Positions 36,576 through 45,274 of a stretch of 60,275 nt of DNA are shown in pieces. Source of the stretch: Bacteroidales bacterium (lineage in GTDB: Bacteria > Bacteroidota > Bacteroidia > Bacteroidales > JAQUTK01); contig JAQUTK010000022.1 of the NCBI GenBank assembly GCA_028709785.1, positions 1-60,275 on the forward strand, in the 5' to 3' direction. Within the stretch, counting starts at the first letter, position 1. Each line of letters starts with the position of its first letter. The notes beneath the pieces are model-generated. The model did no database searches. It had not been told where the DNA came from and saw only the letters and a list, made by a program, of their open reading frames with translations. A program made the translations under genes and the position numbers.

Positions 36576-38522
36576 ATGAAGAACCGATTGATTGCAGGCA
36601 TGACTTTCCTGCTGTTTCTGGCCGCTACCTTTGTGAGCGAGGCAAAAAAAATAGAACTTCTTTCTCCTGACGGGAGTTTGAAAGTGAGCGTTGAACTGAC
36701 GGATAAGATCTCTTATTCAGTCTTTAACGGAACAGATCCATTGCTTACGAATTGTCGTTTGCAACTTAATCTGAAGAATGAGACACTGGGTGTGAATCCC
36801 AAACTGATTCGCAGCAAAGCGGGTAAAATTGATGAGACGATCAAACCACCAATAGCCTACAAGAATTCCATCATCAATAACAAATGCAATACATTGCGTA
36901 TGGATTTCAAAGGAAACTATTCCGTTGAATTCCGTGCTTTCAATGATGGTGTGGCTTATCGTTTTCTGACTGACAAAAAGGGAGAGATCGATGTGTTAAA
37001 TGAAGACTTTGTCGTTAATTTCCCGTCAGAGTATTCCGGACAGTTCTCTCTGGTGAGAGGTTTCAAGACTTCTTGCGAGGAACCATACACCACTTTGGCA
37101 ACAACTGCTTTTGTGAAAGAGGAACGTATGAGTTATCTGCCTGTATTGATCGATGCCGGCAAAGGAGTGAAGATTCTTTTGAGTGAAGCAGATTTGCACG
37201 ATTATCCGGGTATGTTTGTAAAAGGTCAGGGTGAAAACGGCATGAGTTCTGTATTCCCTAAAACTCCTTTAGAGTTTGGTGATGATGGTGACCGCAGCGT
37301 GAAAATAGTTAAAGAGGCAGATTACATTGCCCGTACTGTCGGTAAACGTTCATTCCCATGGCGTACCTTTATGATTACAAAGAACGACGCTCAACTGATT
37401 GGTAATGATTTGATATTCAAACTATCTACACCTAATGTGCTTGAAAAGACCGATTGGATCAAACCGGGACAGGTAAGCTGGGAATGGTGGCATGATGCTC
37501 GTCTGTATGGCGTTGATTTCCGTTCCGGTTACAACATGGATTCATACAAATATTACATTGATTTTGCGTCGAAGTATAAGATTCCTTATATCATCATGGA
37601 TGAAGGTTGGGCTGCCAGTACGCGTGATCCGTTTACTCCAAACAGCACAATCAACCTCAAGGAACTGATTCAGTATGGAAAAGAACGTAATGTGAAGATT
37701 GTATTGTGGCTTACATGGCTTACCGTGGATAAACACATGGAACTTTTCAAAACATTCCACGAATGGGGTGTTGCAGGATGTAAGATTGACTTTATGGATC
37801 GTCAGGATCAGTGGATGGTCAATTTCTATGAACGAGTGGTCAAAGAGGCTGCGAAGTATGATATGATGATTGACTTTCACGGTGCTTTCAAACCTTCAGG
37901 ACTGGAACGTATGTATCCTAATCTGATGGCTCACGAAGGTGTACGTGGCTTGGAACAAGGAGGCAATTGCAAACCGGAAAACAGCGTTTGGTTGCCGTTT
38001 ATCCGGAATGCGGTGGGTCCGATGGACTTTACACCCGGTTCGATGAACTCTGCTCAACCGGAAGACAACCGTTATACCCGTGCGAATGCAATGGGTTCGG
38101 GTACAAGATCTTTCCAAATGGCTCTCTTTGTGATCTTTGAAACAGGATTGCAGATGCTTGCTGATAATCCGGTTTATTATTATCGTGAACATGAATGTAC
38201 TGAATTTATGACAAGTGTTCCGGTTACCTGGGATGAAACAAAAGCAATTTATGCCAAAGCAGGAGATGCTGTTATGGTTGCCAAACGCAAGGCTGATAAG
38301 TGGTTCCTTGGTGCAATCACCGGAAATAAGGCTCAAAATTTTGAGGTGACTCTGGATTTTCTTCCTGCAGGTAAGGATTTCAAGATGACTTATTTTGTGG
38401 ATGGTATAAATGCTGATCGTCAGGCGATGGACTACAAGAAAAAAACAATGACAGTCAACAGCAAGACTAAGCTTCCTGTAAATATGGTTCGCAACGGTGG
38501 TTTTGCCGGAGTGATCGAATAA
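36576..38522 (+). CDS. GH97 family glycoside hydrolase, probably a retaining alpha-galactosidase type
   Basis: 648 residues with a signal peptide (cut near VSEA). N-terminal beta-sandwich, a TIM barrel with GQVSWEWWHDARLYG (about residue 297) and IIMDEGWA, and a C-terminal beta domain. The segment VAGCKIDFMDRQDQW (about 401-415) has Asp at the position where the retaining GH97 subgroup (known alpha-galactosidases) places its nucleophile; the inverting SusB-type alpha-glucosidases lack it. The subgroup is therefore inferred. It sits behind the GH125 gene and ahead of a strong terminator. Confidence 0.9.
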   Translation: MKNRLIAGMTFLLFLAATFVSEAKKIELLSPDGSLKVSVELTDKISYSVFNGTDPLLTNCRLQLNLKNETLGVNPKLIRSKAGKIDETIKPPIAYKNSIINNKCNTLRMDFKGNYSVEFRAFNDGVAYRFLTDKKGEIDVLNEDFVVNFPSEYSGQFSLVRGFKTSCEEPYTTLATTAFVKEERMSYLPVLIDAGKGVKILLSEADLHDYPGMFVKGQGENGMSSVFPKTPLEFGDDGDRSVKIVKEADYIARTVGKRSFPWRTFMITKNDAQLIGNDLIFKLSTPNVLEKTDWIKPGQVSWEWWHDARLYGVDFRSGYNMDSYKYYIDFASKYKIPYIIMDEGWAASTRDPFTPNSTINLKELIQYGKERNVKIVLWLTWLTVDKHMELFKTFHEWGVAGCKIDFMDRQDQWMVNFYERVVKEAAKYDMMIDFHGAFKPSGLERMYPNLMAHEGVRGLEQGGNCKPENSVWLPFIRNAVGPMDFTPGSMNSAQPEDNRYTRANAMGSGTRSFQMALFVIFETGLQMLADNPVYYYREHECTEFMTSVPVTWDETKAIYAKAGDAVMVAKRKADKWFLGAITGNKAQNFEVTLDFLPAGKDFKMTYFVDGINADRQAMDYKKKTMTVNSKTKLPVNMVRNGGFAGVIE

Positions 38523-38540
38523 ATTAACCGGACTTGTCAA

Positions 38541-38579
38541 GAAATAAAAAAGAGACTCTCCGGGTCTCTTTTTTATTTC
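38541..38579. terminator. Strong terminator after GH97
   Basis: GAAATAAAAAAGAGAC (38541-38556) and GTCTCTTTTTTATTTC (38564-38579) form a perfect 16-bp stem with a 7-nt loop. The stem itself provides the T-run for plus-strand termination. Confidence 0.88.
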
Positions 38580-38603
38580 CTGGCGATTTAATTCAATAGC
38601 CAT

Positions 38604-39215
38604 ATGTATCGCTCTTTTCTCAAACGGTGGATTGATTTTACTGTTTCATTATGCGTCCTCATGATGTTATTTCCCTTATTTCTGATACTGGCAGCACTTC
38701 TTTGTCTTTCCATCAGAAGTGTGAAGATCTTTTTTCTTCAGCGACGTTCAGGGATAAAAGGAAAAGTGTTTCGGATCATAAAATTCAGATCAATGTCAGA
38801 TATATACGATGATTCAGGTTGCTTATTACCAAACGAACAACGCATCACCTGTATCGGACGCTTTTTGCGTAACACTTCTCTGGATGAACTTCCTCAACTG
38901 ATCAATGTGTTGAAGGGCGATATGTCGCTTGTGGGTCCGCGTCCCTTGCATGTTGAATATCTTCAGTTGTATAATCACCAGCAGGCACGACGTCATGAGG
39001 TTCGTCCCGGAATAACAGGATGGGCTCAGGTTCACGGACGCAATGCCATAAGCTGGAGAGAAAAATTTGAATTTGATGTGTGGTATGTGGATAATTCTTC
39101 TTTTCTCCTTGATATTGAAATTGCTTTTAAAACGTTGGCAGCAGTATGCAACCGATCGGATGTCAATGGTTCGCAAAAGAGGGTCGGAAGTGAATGGTTT
39201 AATGGAAGTAACTGA
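38604..39215 (+). CDS. Small monotopic sugar-1-phosphate transferase (PglC-like)
   Basis: 203 residues, the minimal form of the polyprenyl-phosphate sugar transferase family: one N-terminal membrane segment (about 11-35) plus the catalytic core. Motifs: FFLQRRSGIKGKVFRIIKFRSM, the catalytic-type DELPQLINVLKGDMSLVGPRPL, and VRPGITGWAQVHGRN. Such enzymes place a sugar phosphate on undecaprenyl phosphate, starting a glycan. The adjacent aminotransferase suggests an amino sugar. It is separate from the WcaJ-like transferase at 19.3 kb, so the cell probably starts at least two different glycans. Confidence 0.92.
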   Translation: MYRSFLKRWIDFTVSLCVLMMLFPLFLILAALLCLSIRSVKIFFLQRRSGIKGKVFRIIKFRSMSDIYDDSGCLLPNEQRITCIGRFLRNTSLDELPQLINVLKGDMSLVGPRPLHVEYLQLYNHQQARRHEVRPGITGWAQVHGRNAISWREKFEFDVWYVDNSSFLLDIEIAFKTLAAVCNRSDVNGSQKRVGSEWFNGSN

Positions 39216-39235
39216 GTATATATGAAAGGGAATAA

Positions 39236-40384
39236 ATGAGTATGCATGAAAGAATCAGACTTTCACTCGCTCACATGGGTGGAAAAGAGCTTGACTTCAT
39301 TCAGGAGGCATTTGACACCAATTGGGTCACTTCATTGGGACCGAATGTGACAGGCTTTGAACGCGATCTGGAAAACTATCTCACATCGGAGAAGAGTGGC
39401 GAACTGTATGTCGTAGCACTTAATTCCGGCACCTCAGCTCTTCATCTCGGTCTGTTGCTCCTCGGAGTAGGGGCGGGAGACGAAGTCATTTGTCAGAGTT
39501 TTACGTTTTGTGCCTCTGCCAATGTGGTTGGCTATCTGGGTGCCCGTCCGGTTTTTGTTGATTCAGAAGCAAGAAGCTGGAATATGGACCCCATACTCCT
39601 GGAGGAGGCGATTCGCGATCGTTTGAAAAAGACCGGCAAACTGCCGAAAGCAATCATACCCACACATTTGTATGGTATGCCTGCTGATATTCAATCCATT
39701 TTGGAAGTAGCTACGCGCTATGAAATACCGGTTTTGGAAGATGCAGCAGAAGCAATAGGTTCAGAGTATCTTGGACAAAAATGTGGAACTTTCGGTCGCT
39801 ATGGTGTCTTGTCTTTTAATGGAAATAAGATGATTACTACGTCAGCAGGTGGAGCATTGATTTGCCATTCAAAAGAAGATGCAGCAAAAGCACTCTATTA
39901 TGCAACACAGGCACGCGATGAGGCTCCATATTATCAGCATTCCCAGGCAGGCTATAATTACCGGATGAGTAATATATGTGCGGGCATCGGTCGGGGACAG
40001 ATGTATGTATTGGAAGAGCACATTGAAAGGCGCAGAGCCATACATGCGTTTTACTCCGAGAAATTGAGAGAATGCACCGGCATTCGTGTGATGTACAATC
40101 CGGATTACCGCTTTCAATCGAACTTTTGGCTGACTTGCATTCAGGTAGATCCGTTACTGTCGCAACAAACAAACCTGCAAATACGAAAAAAGCTTGATGC
40201 TGCCAATATTGATTCAGCATTACTTTGGAAACCAATGCATTTGCAACCACTCTTTAAAGAGGCTCCGATGTATGACAATCATTTGTGTGATGATTTATTT
40301 TCTTCCGGACTTTGTCTGCCATCCGGGCCAATGATCACCGATGATTTGTTGAATAGGATTGTAGAGACTATTCTACATGATTAA
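39236..40384 (+). CDS. DegT/DnrJ/EryC1/StrS family sugar aminotransferase
   Basis: 382 residues. The PLP-dependent family is shown by ALNSGTSALHLGL (about residue 62), VLEDAAEAIGSEYLGQKCG (about 166) and LSFNGNKMITTSAGGAL (about 192), where the Lys in GNK would bind PLP. It aminates a 4-keto (or 3-keto) sugar nucleotide. Together with the preceding transferase (20-nt gap) this resembles the PglE/PglC pair of bacillosamine pathways. The dehydratase and acetyltransferase of that pathway are not nearby. An alternative start lies two codons downstream (MHERIRL). Confidence 0.9.
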   Translation: MSMHERIRLSLAHMGGKELDFIQEAFDTNWVTSLGPNVTGFERDLENYLTSEKSGELYVVALNSGTSALHLGLLLLGVGAGDEVICQSFTFCASANVVGYLGARPVFVDSEARSWNMDPILLEEAIRDRLKKTGKLPKAIIPTHLYGMPADIQSILEVATRYEIPVLEDAAEAIGSEYLGQKCGTFGRYGVLSFNGNKMITTSAGGALICHSKEDAAKALYYATQARDEAPYYQHSQAGYNYRMSNICAGIGRGQMYVLEEHIERRRAIHAFYSEKLRECTGIRVMYNPDYRFQSNFWLTCIQVDPLLSQQTNLQIRKKLDAANIDSALLWKPMHLQPLFKEAPMYDNHLCDDLFSSGLCLPSGPMITDDLLNRIVETILHD

Positions 40385-40634
40385 GACGAAATTGTTGCTT
40401 AATTCAATGTAAACAGCAAAAAAAAATGCAAATAGCTTGTGCGTAACAATTATTCTTCTTAGTTTTGTCTCACTTAATGGTGTTTAGATTGACATGACTG
40501 TTGTTCGATATACTTTTAAGTTATTATTAATCTCAGAGTCTTTGTCTATTTGATAATTGGCGACTGATACTGAAGATTATTATCATGTGATTTATTTAAA
40601 TGTATGAGAATACTAACTGTAAATTTTTAAGATT

Positions 40635-41966
40635 ATGAAAAAAAGAAGTCTTTTAATGACTGGTGTCGCATTGTCTTTTGTGACAATTTTTGGTCTAGGC
40701 CTAACATCGTGTGAGAATGACAATGTTACTACTTCGGTAACTCCCGCCGTAGCTCCGGTTGCTTATACCATTGATGGAGCAGTTCTTTCGGGAACACTTC
40801 CTGTTTCTGGGGTGACTGTTACTTGTGGAACTAAATCTGTTACAACTACTTCAACAGGTTCTTTCTCTTTCTCTGTCGCAAATACCGGAAGTTATATTCT
40901 GACATTTGCAAAGAGTGGATTTGTGACTTCTACGGCGAACGTTGTTATTGCCGCTGGCGCTGCTAACGGAAGTGGATTTTCATTTAACCAGGCAATGATT
41001 GCTGCAGCTGCTCCTGTAACAACAAGCCTGACAGTACCTACAACAATTCCTTCTACAACGAAGAATTCAGCAGGTACTACTGTTCAGACAACAGCTCTTA
41101 AAATTCAACCTGCAGATTTGAGTACTGTTAAACAGATCTCTTCAACAGATGTTACTGCGTCAGAGACAGTAGAAACAGCTTTGCCTACTACAACAGGTAA
41201 AAAACCAGCTAACCTCTGTACTGTAAGTCTTCAACCTGCCGGTATTGAATTTAACAATCCGGTTGTTCTTGAAATTGAGAATCCTTTGGAAGTTGCCGGT
41301 GTTAGTTTTGAGGGAGCTACTCTGATGAAACAAGTGGGCAATACATGGACACCCTCTTCAACTGTTACGTACAACGCTGAGACAGGAAAATATGAAGCTC
41401 CTATTACGTCAACCGCAAACTACAAAGTTGCTCTGCCTATTGATTTCACATTTTCTACTACAGCAAAAGCTAGTGCTGCTGCCAGATCAATCAGTGCATA
41501 CCAACCTCTTGCAAGTCTTGTAACAACCAGAAGCTATGGTTTGTTGGCTAACTGCGAATCCAGTAAGGTGGCAACAAAAACGATTCAGGTTACACGTCTT
41601 AGTGGATGGAACTTCAAATCTCCGTTATCAGAAACACTTTATTCAGCTTTGAATCCGTATCTTTCACAAACTGTTATCGATCAGGTTGAAACTATTCTTT
41701 CGGATGTGTTCCAACTTAATTTAGGCTATGCACCGGGTGTAAAGGAAAACAAATTTGCGTTTGGTGTTTTAGTGGATGGTATGAAGCAGTATACTGACTA
41801 TAAAGAAAGCCAGACCGTAAAATATGCATATCCTTCTATCCCTCTTAATATTGGTACTGATAAGGTAACTATTGAAGCTGATTTGTTTGCTTTCAATGAA
41901 TTGGAATACACTGTTGTAAATGCTCAAGTTAAATGTGCTACTCACACAGGTGGTGGTGGAAACTAA
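40635..41966 (+). CDS. Ser/Thr-rich lipoprotein with a carboxypeptidase-regulatory-like domain
   Basis: 443 residues. A type II signal peptide ends at LGLTSC (Cys26), so the mature protein is lipid-anchored. Residues about 45-115 look like a carboxypeptidase-regulatory-like beta-sandwich (GAVLSGTLPVSGVTVTCGTKSVTT... SGSFSFSV-type repeats). The middle is very rich in Thr, Ser and Ala; the C-terminal third is better structured, ending in GGGGN. I do not recognise a catalytic function. A 250-bp gap lies before it; a terminator follows. Confidence 0.75.
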   Translation: MKKRSLLMTGVALSFVTIFGLGLTSCENDNVTTSVTPAVAPVAYTIDGAVLSGTLPVSGVTVTCGTKSVTTTSTGSFSFSVANTGSYILTFAKSGFVTSTANVVIAAGAANGSGFSFNQAMIAAAAPVTTSLTVPTTIPSTTKNSAGTTVQTTALKIQPADLSTVKQISSTDVTASETVETALPTTTGKKPANLCTVSLQPAGIEFNNPVVLEIENPLEVAGVSFEGATLMKQVGNTWTPSSTVTYNAETGKYEAPITSTANYKVALPIDFTFSTTAKASAAARSISAYQPLASLVTTRSYGLLANCESSKVATKTIQVTRLSGWNFKSPLSETLYSALNPYLSQTVIDQVETILSDVFQLNLGYAPGVKENKFAFGVLVDGMKQYTDYKESQTVKYAYPSIPLNIGTDKVTIEADLFAFNELEYTVVNAQVKCATHTGGGGN

Positions 41967-41987
41967 ATAATAGATTCAACAAAAAAG

Positions 41988-42019
41988 GACCGGCTTACAT
42001 TAAGTCGGTCTTTTTTTTT
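41988..42019 (+). terminator. Intrinsic terminator after the lipoprotein gene
   Basis: GACCGGCTTA (41988-41997) pairs with TAAGTCGGTC (42001-42010) with one G-U pair and a 3-nt loop, followed by nine T residues and preceded by an A-run. Confidence 0.85.
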
Positions 42020-42047
42020 ATATTTGTGCTACTAATCAGGTTGTCTA

Positions 42048-43331
42048 ATGAAACGAAAAGAGATAAGAGTCTTCGCTAAGCAATATTCAAAAACGATAAT
42101 CCGTGTTTTGATCTCTTCCTGTTCCTTTTTATCGATTCCGGTGAGTGCCCAAATTGATACGGCTTTTTACAAATCCTCACCTTCTCATACGAGTTTGTCG
42201 ATGAAAATAGACAAACTGACCTCCACCAAGTTCTATCAAATGACCTATGTTTCCTTTCCGGCTATAATCGGAGGACTTATCGTCAAAAGCGAAGATGATC
42301 ATTTTCGTAGCCTCCGTAATGAATATATGCCCTCTTTCAATTATCACTATGATGATTATTTGCAGTTTGCACCCGGAGCCTTGATGCTTGGTCTAAAGCT
42401 CGGAGGTGTAAAAGGTCGCAGTTCATGGAACAGGATGCTTGTTTCCGATGCTTTTTCGTCTTTCATTATGGCAGGCACTATCTATGGCTTGAAATCGACG
42501 ACCAATGTAACCCGACCGGATGGGTCCAACAACCACTCTTTCCCTTCCGGACATACTGCCACTGCATTTATGACAGCGACTATGCTGCACAAAGAGTATG
42601 GAGGCCGTAGTCTCTGGTATAGTATTGCCGCCTATTCGATGGCTACAGCGACCGGACTTTCCCGACAGATGAACAATAAACATTGGCTGAGTGATGTGAT
42701 GGTTGGTGCAGGTATCGGTATTATCTCGACAGAAATAGGATATTATCTCGCTGATCTTATTTTTAAAGAGAAGGGTATTTCTGATTACAAGTTACCTGCC
42801 CATTATGATATTAAAGACAGGACTTCGTTTATTGGTATTTATCTGGGCTTTAATAAAATTCCCGGCAGATACCGGATGAATGATGGTTCATCGATGACAT
42901 TTACTACCGGAAGCAATTCGGGAGTGGAAGGCAGCTCATTCTTTGTTTCCCCGTATTGGGGAATTGGCGGATTACTATCCGTGAGCAATATGCCTGTTAA
43001 TGTGGATAATGTTCCTTCCAATGAGTCGTTAGACTTGATATCAGGATATGTCGGGCCTTATTTTTGTCTCCCAATTTCCGGACGATGGAAAGTCGGAAGT
43101 AAGTTGTTGGGGGGCTATGTCCATTCTCCTACCCGAAAAATCAACAGTTCAACGATTGGCAACTCAGGAGGAATCAGTGGTGGAACTGGTATTTCCATGA
43201 CGTATATGGCAAAGCATAACCTGGGTATCAGGCTATTCATGGATTATACCCTATTACCTCCCGTTGGCTCAGAAGCAGCGAAGATGGTCCATATGCTGAC
43301 CTTTGGTGGTTCTTTGAATGTTGTGTTTTAA
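42048..43331 (+). CDS. PAP2 family phosphatase with C-terminal beta-barrel-like domain
   Basis: 427 residues with a signal peptide (cut near PVSAQ, about residue 36). The acid phosphatase motifs are complete: KSTTNVTRP (K-x6-RP), NHSFPSGHTAT (PSGH), and SRQMNNKHWLSD (SR-x5-H-x3-D), spanning about residues 147-220. The last about 170 residues have alternating beta-rich segments and end in a terminal aromatic (GGSLNVVF), as in outer-membrane barrels. An envelope phosphatase for lipid phosphates is likely; the barrel is an inference. It starts 38 nt after the terminator region and is followed by a lipoprotein gene. Confidence 0.85.
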   Translation: MKRKEIRVFAKQYSKTIIRVLISSCSFLSIPVSAQIDTAFYKSSPSHTSLSMKIDKLTSTKFYQMTYVSFPAIIGGLIVKSEDDHFRSLRNEYMPSFNYHYDDYLQFAPGALMLGLKLGGVKGRSSWNRMLVSDAFSSFIMAGTIYGLKSTTNVTRPDGSNNHSFPSGHTATAFMTATMLHKEYGGRSLWYSIAAYSMATATGLSRQMNNKHWLSDVMVGAGIGIISTEIGYYLADLIFKEKGISDYKLPAHYDIKDRTSFIGIYLGFNKIPGRYRMNDGSSMTFTTGSNSGVEGSSFFVSPYWGIGGLLSVSNMPVNVDNVPSNESLDLISGYVGPYFCLPISGRWKVGSKLLGGYVHSPTRKINSSTIGNSGGISGGTGISMTYMAKHNLGIRLFMDYTLLPPVGSEAAKMVHMLTFGGSLNVVF

Positions 43332-43366
43332 ACAAGAGGATTTCTCCTCAAAAATAAATATCAGTG

Positions 43367-44470
43367 ATGAAAGAGGTCAGAATCATATTACTTGTTTCGC
43401 TGATTGCTGCATTTTCATCTTGCATCAAAGATGAGATGCTTCATTCTGAGGCGGATATTTTGACTTGCACAGTGCAGGGAACTGTGTTGAAGCGTCAGCC
43501 GCGTATTAGCAACGACAAAATCGTACTGATGGTTAAATCGAATGCTGATTTGCAACGAATTGCACCTGTGTTTACACTCACCCGTGGCGCAACGATCTTT
43601 CCGGAGAGTGGCACTCCTCTTGACTTTTCATCCCCTCAATATTATACTGTAACTTCTGAAGACCGTCATTGGAAGAAGGTGTATGAAGTGTCGTGCGATA
43701 CAAGTGCATTGCGGAAAAAGTATGATTTTGAACACTTCGAATTAGATACCAAACAGCATTATTACTTGTTTTACGAAATGACGGAGAATGGAAGCAAACA
43801 ATATCTTTGGAGCTGTGGTAATGAATTGTTTGATCTGATTGCTGCCGGAAGTGATCCTGATAATTATCCGACGACTGTTTCAGATGCAGGTAAATCAGGG
43901 ATGTGTCTGAAGTTACAGACGAAAAGTACAGGAGTCTTTGGTTCATGGTCTGACAAACCAATAGCAGCCGGAAGTCTCTTTATGGGTGAATTTGAATCGG
44001 ACAGTGCTTTGATCTATCCACTGAAAGCCACACGATTCGGAACTCCCATCGATTTTCTTCCAAGCGAACTCACCGGTTATTACAGATACAAAGCCGGAGT
44101 AGTCTATACCGACAAGAAAGGGAAGATTGTCCCTGGTGCTAAAGATAATTTTGATATCTACGCAGTTCTTTTTGAGACAGATGCTCAACTCAATACGCTT
44201 GATGGAGCGAATGTTCTGACCAGCCCGTCCATCATTGCCATCGCCCGCATCGGGGAGAGTGACCGTATTGAAAGTGATGAATGGCGTATGTTCAAGATCC
44301 CCTTTGTCTATAAGCAAGGCAAACAAATTGATCTTCAAAAATTGGAAGACGACAAGTATAGTCTTACGGTCGTCTTTTCATCCAGTATTGCCGGTGATCT
44401 TTTCAGGGGATCTGTGGGGAGCACATTGTATATTGATGAAGTCGTATTGTCCGAAAAGACAGATCAATAA
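43367..44470 (+). CDS. PCMD domain lipoprotein
   Basis: 367 residues from ATG 43367; the frame also opens with a GTG one codon earlier, which is less likely. The signal peptide ends at AFSSC (Cys19), so it is lipid-anchored. The protein has a short N-terminal Ig-like part and a C-terminal domain (YDFEHFELD... LYIDEVVLSE) that matches the putative carbohydrate metabolism domain family of Bacteroidetes. These are common in envelope gene sets, with no proven reaction. It is followed 10 nt later by a PorT-like barrel gene and probably co-transcribed with it. Confidence 0.8.
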   Translation: MKEVRIILLVSLIAAFSSCIKDEMLHSEADILTCTVQGTVLKRQPRISNDKIVLMVKSNADLQRIAPVFTLTRGATIFPESGTPLDFSSPQYYTVTSEDRHWKKVYEVSCDTSALRKKYDFEHFELDTKQHYYLFYEMTENGSKQYLWSCGNELFDLIAAGSDPDNYPTTVSDAGKSGMCLKLQTKSTGVFGSWSDKPIAAGSLFMGEFESDSALIYPLKATRFGTPIDFLPSELTGYYRYKAGVVYTDKKGKIVPGAKDNFDIYAVLFETDAQLNTLDGANVLTSPSIIAIARIGESDRIESDEWRMFKIPFVYKQGKQIDLQKLEDDKYSLTVVFSSSIAGDLFRGSVGSTLYIDEVVLSEKTDQ

Positions 44471-44480
44471 TTCAGAAACT

Positions 44481-45254
44481 ATGAGAAGAAAATTGGCACG
44501 ATATGGTGCGCTGCTATTGTTTCTCGCTTCTTTCTTTCCTGTCAGGGCACAGGAGGAGCGAAGCGCAGAAGTAGTACGTTCGTCGTTGATAGGTTTGGAG
44601 TACAGAGTCAAAGCCGGATTCAACCTCGGAGGAGCGGCACCCATACCACTACCCGCCGAGATTCGTTCGATAGAGAGTTATAATCCAACATTGGTCTTTG
44701 CCATCGAAGGAAATGTTACAAAATGGATGAACAATCGTTGGGGGCTGATAACAGGGCTCCGTTTTGAGTCAAAAGGGATGAAAACAGATGCAAAGGTAAA
44801 GGGATATCAGATGGAGATGGTGAGCAAACAAGATGGAGCGCTCAAAGGTGTCTGGACAGGCTCTGTCAAGACACACTCTCGAAGTGCGTATATGACGGTT
44901 CCCTTACTGGCTACCTGGAAGTACAACAAACGTCTGCAACTGGAGCTGGGAGGCTATTATTCCTTGCTGATTGACGGTAGCTTTTCCGGAACGGCCTATG
45001 ACGGTTATCTGAGAAAAGGAGATCCGACGGGAGAGAAAGTGCTGGTTTCTGAAGCAGCCTATGACTTCTCAGACGATCTGCGCAACAATCATTTTGGATT
45101 CCAGATGGGAGCGGAGTGGCGTGCTTTTACTCATCTGAATATGTATGGTGATTTCACCTGGGGAGTGAACAATATCTTTAAGGACGATTTCAAGTCCATC
45201 TCTTTTGCCATGTATCCTATCTATCTTACTCTTGGATTCGCCTATCTGTTTTAA
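44481..45254 (+). CDS. PorT-like outer membrane beta-barrel protein
   Basis: 257 residues from ATG 44481. The same frame stays open 82 codons further back through the lipoprotein gene, but that part lacks a signal peptide, while MRRKLARYGALLLFLASFFPVRAQ is a good one. The mature protein shows repeated amphipathic strands (VKAGFNLGG, WGLITGLRFESKG, LQLELGGYYSLLIDGSF, LNMYGDFTWGVNNIF) and a C-terminal aromatic end (GFAYLF), typical of 8-strand Bacteroidetes barrels. Its role may be structural or linked to the preceding PCMD lipoprotein. Confidence 0.83.
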   Translation: MRRKLARYGALLLFLASFFPVRAQEERSAEVVRSSLIGLEYRVKAGFNLGGAAPIPLPAEIRSIESYNPTLVFAIEGNVTKWMNNRWGLITGLRFESKGMKTDAKVKGYQMEMVSKQDGALKGVWTGSVKTHSRSAYMTVPLLATWKYNKRLQLELGGYYSLLIDGSFSGTAYDGYLRKGDPTGEKVLVSEAAYDFSDDLRNNHFGFQMGAEWRAFTHLNMYGDFTWGVNNIFKDDFKSISFAMYPIYLTLGFAYLF

Positions 45255-45274
45255 ACTATCTGTTTGATCGCGTC

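Noticed and set aside
44235..44480. N-terminal extension of the PorT-like gene
   Set aside because: It overlaps the end of the PCMD lipoprotein gene and would bury the signal peptide that begins at 44481.
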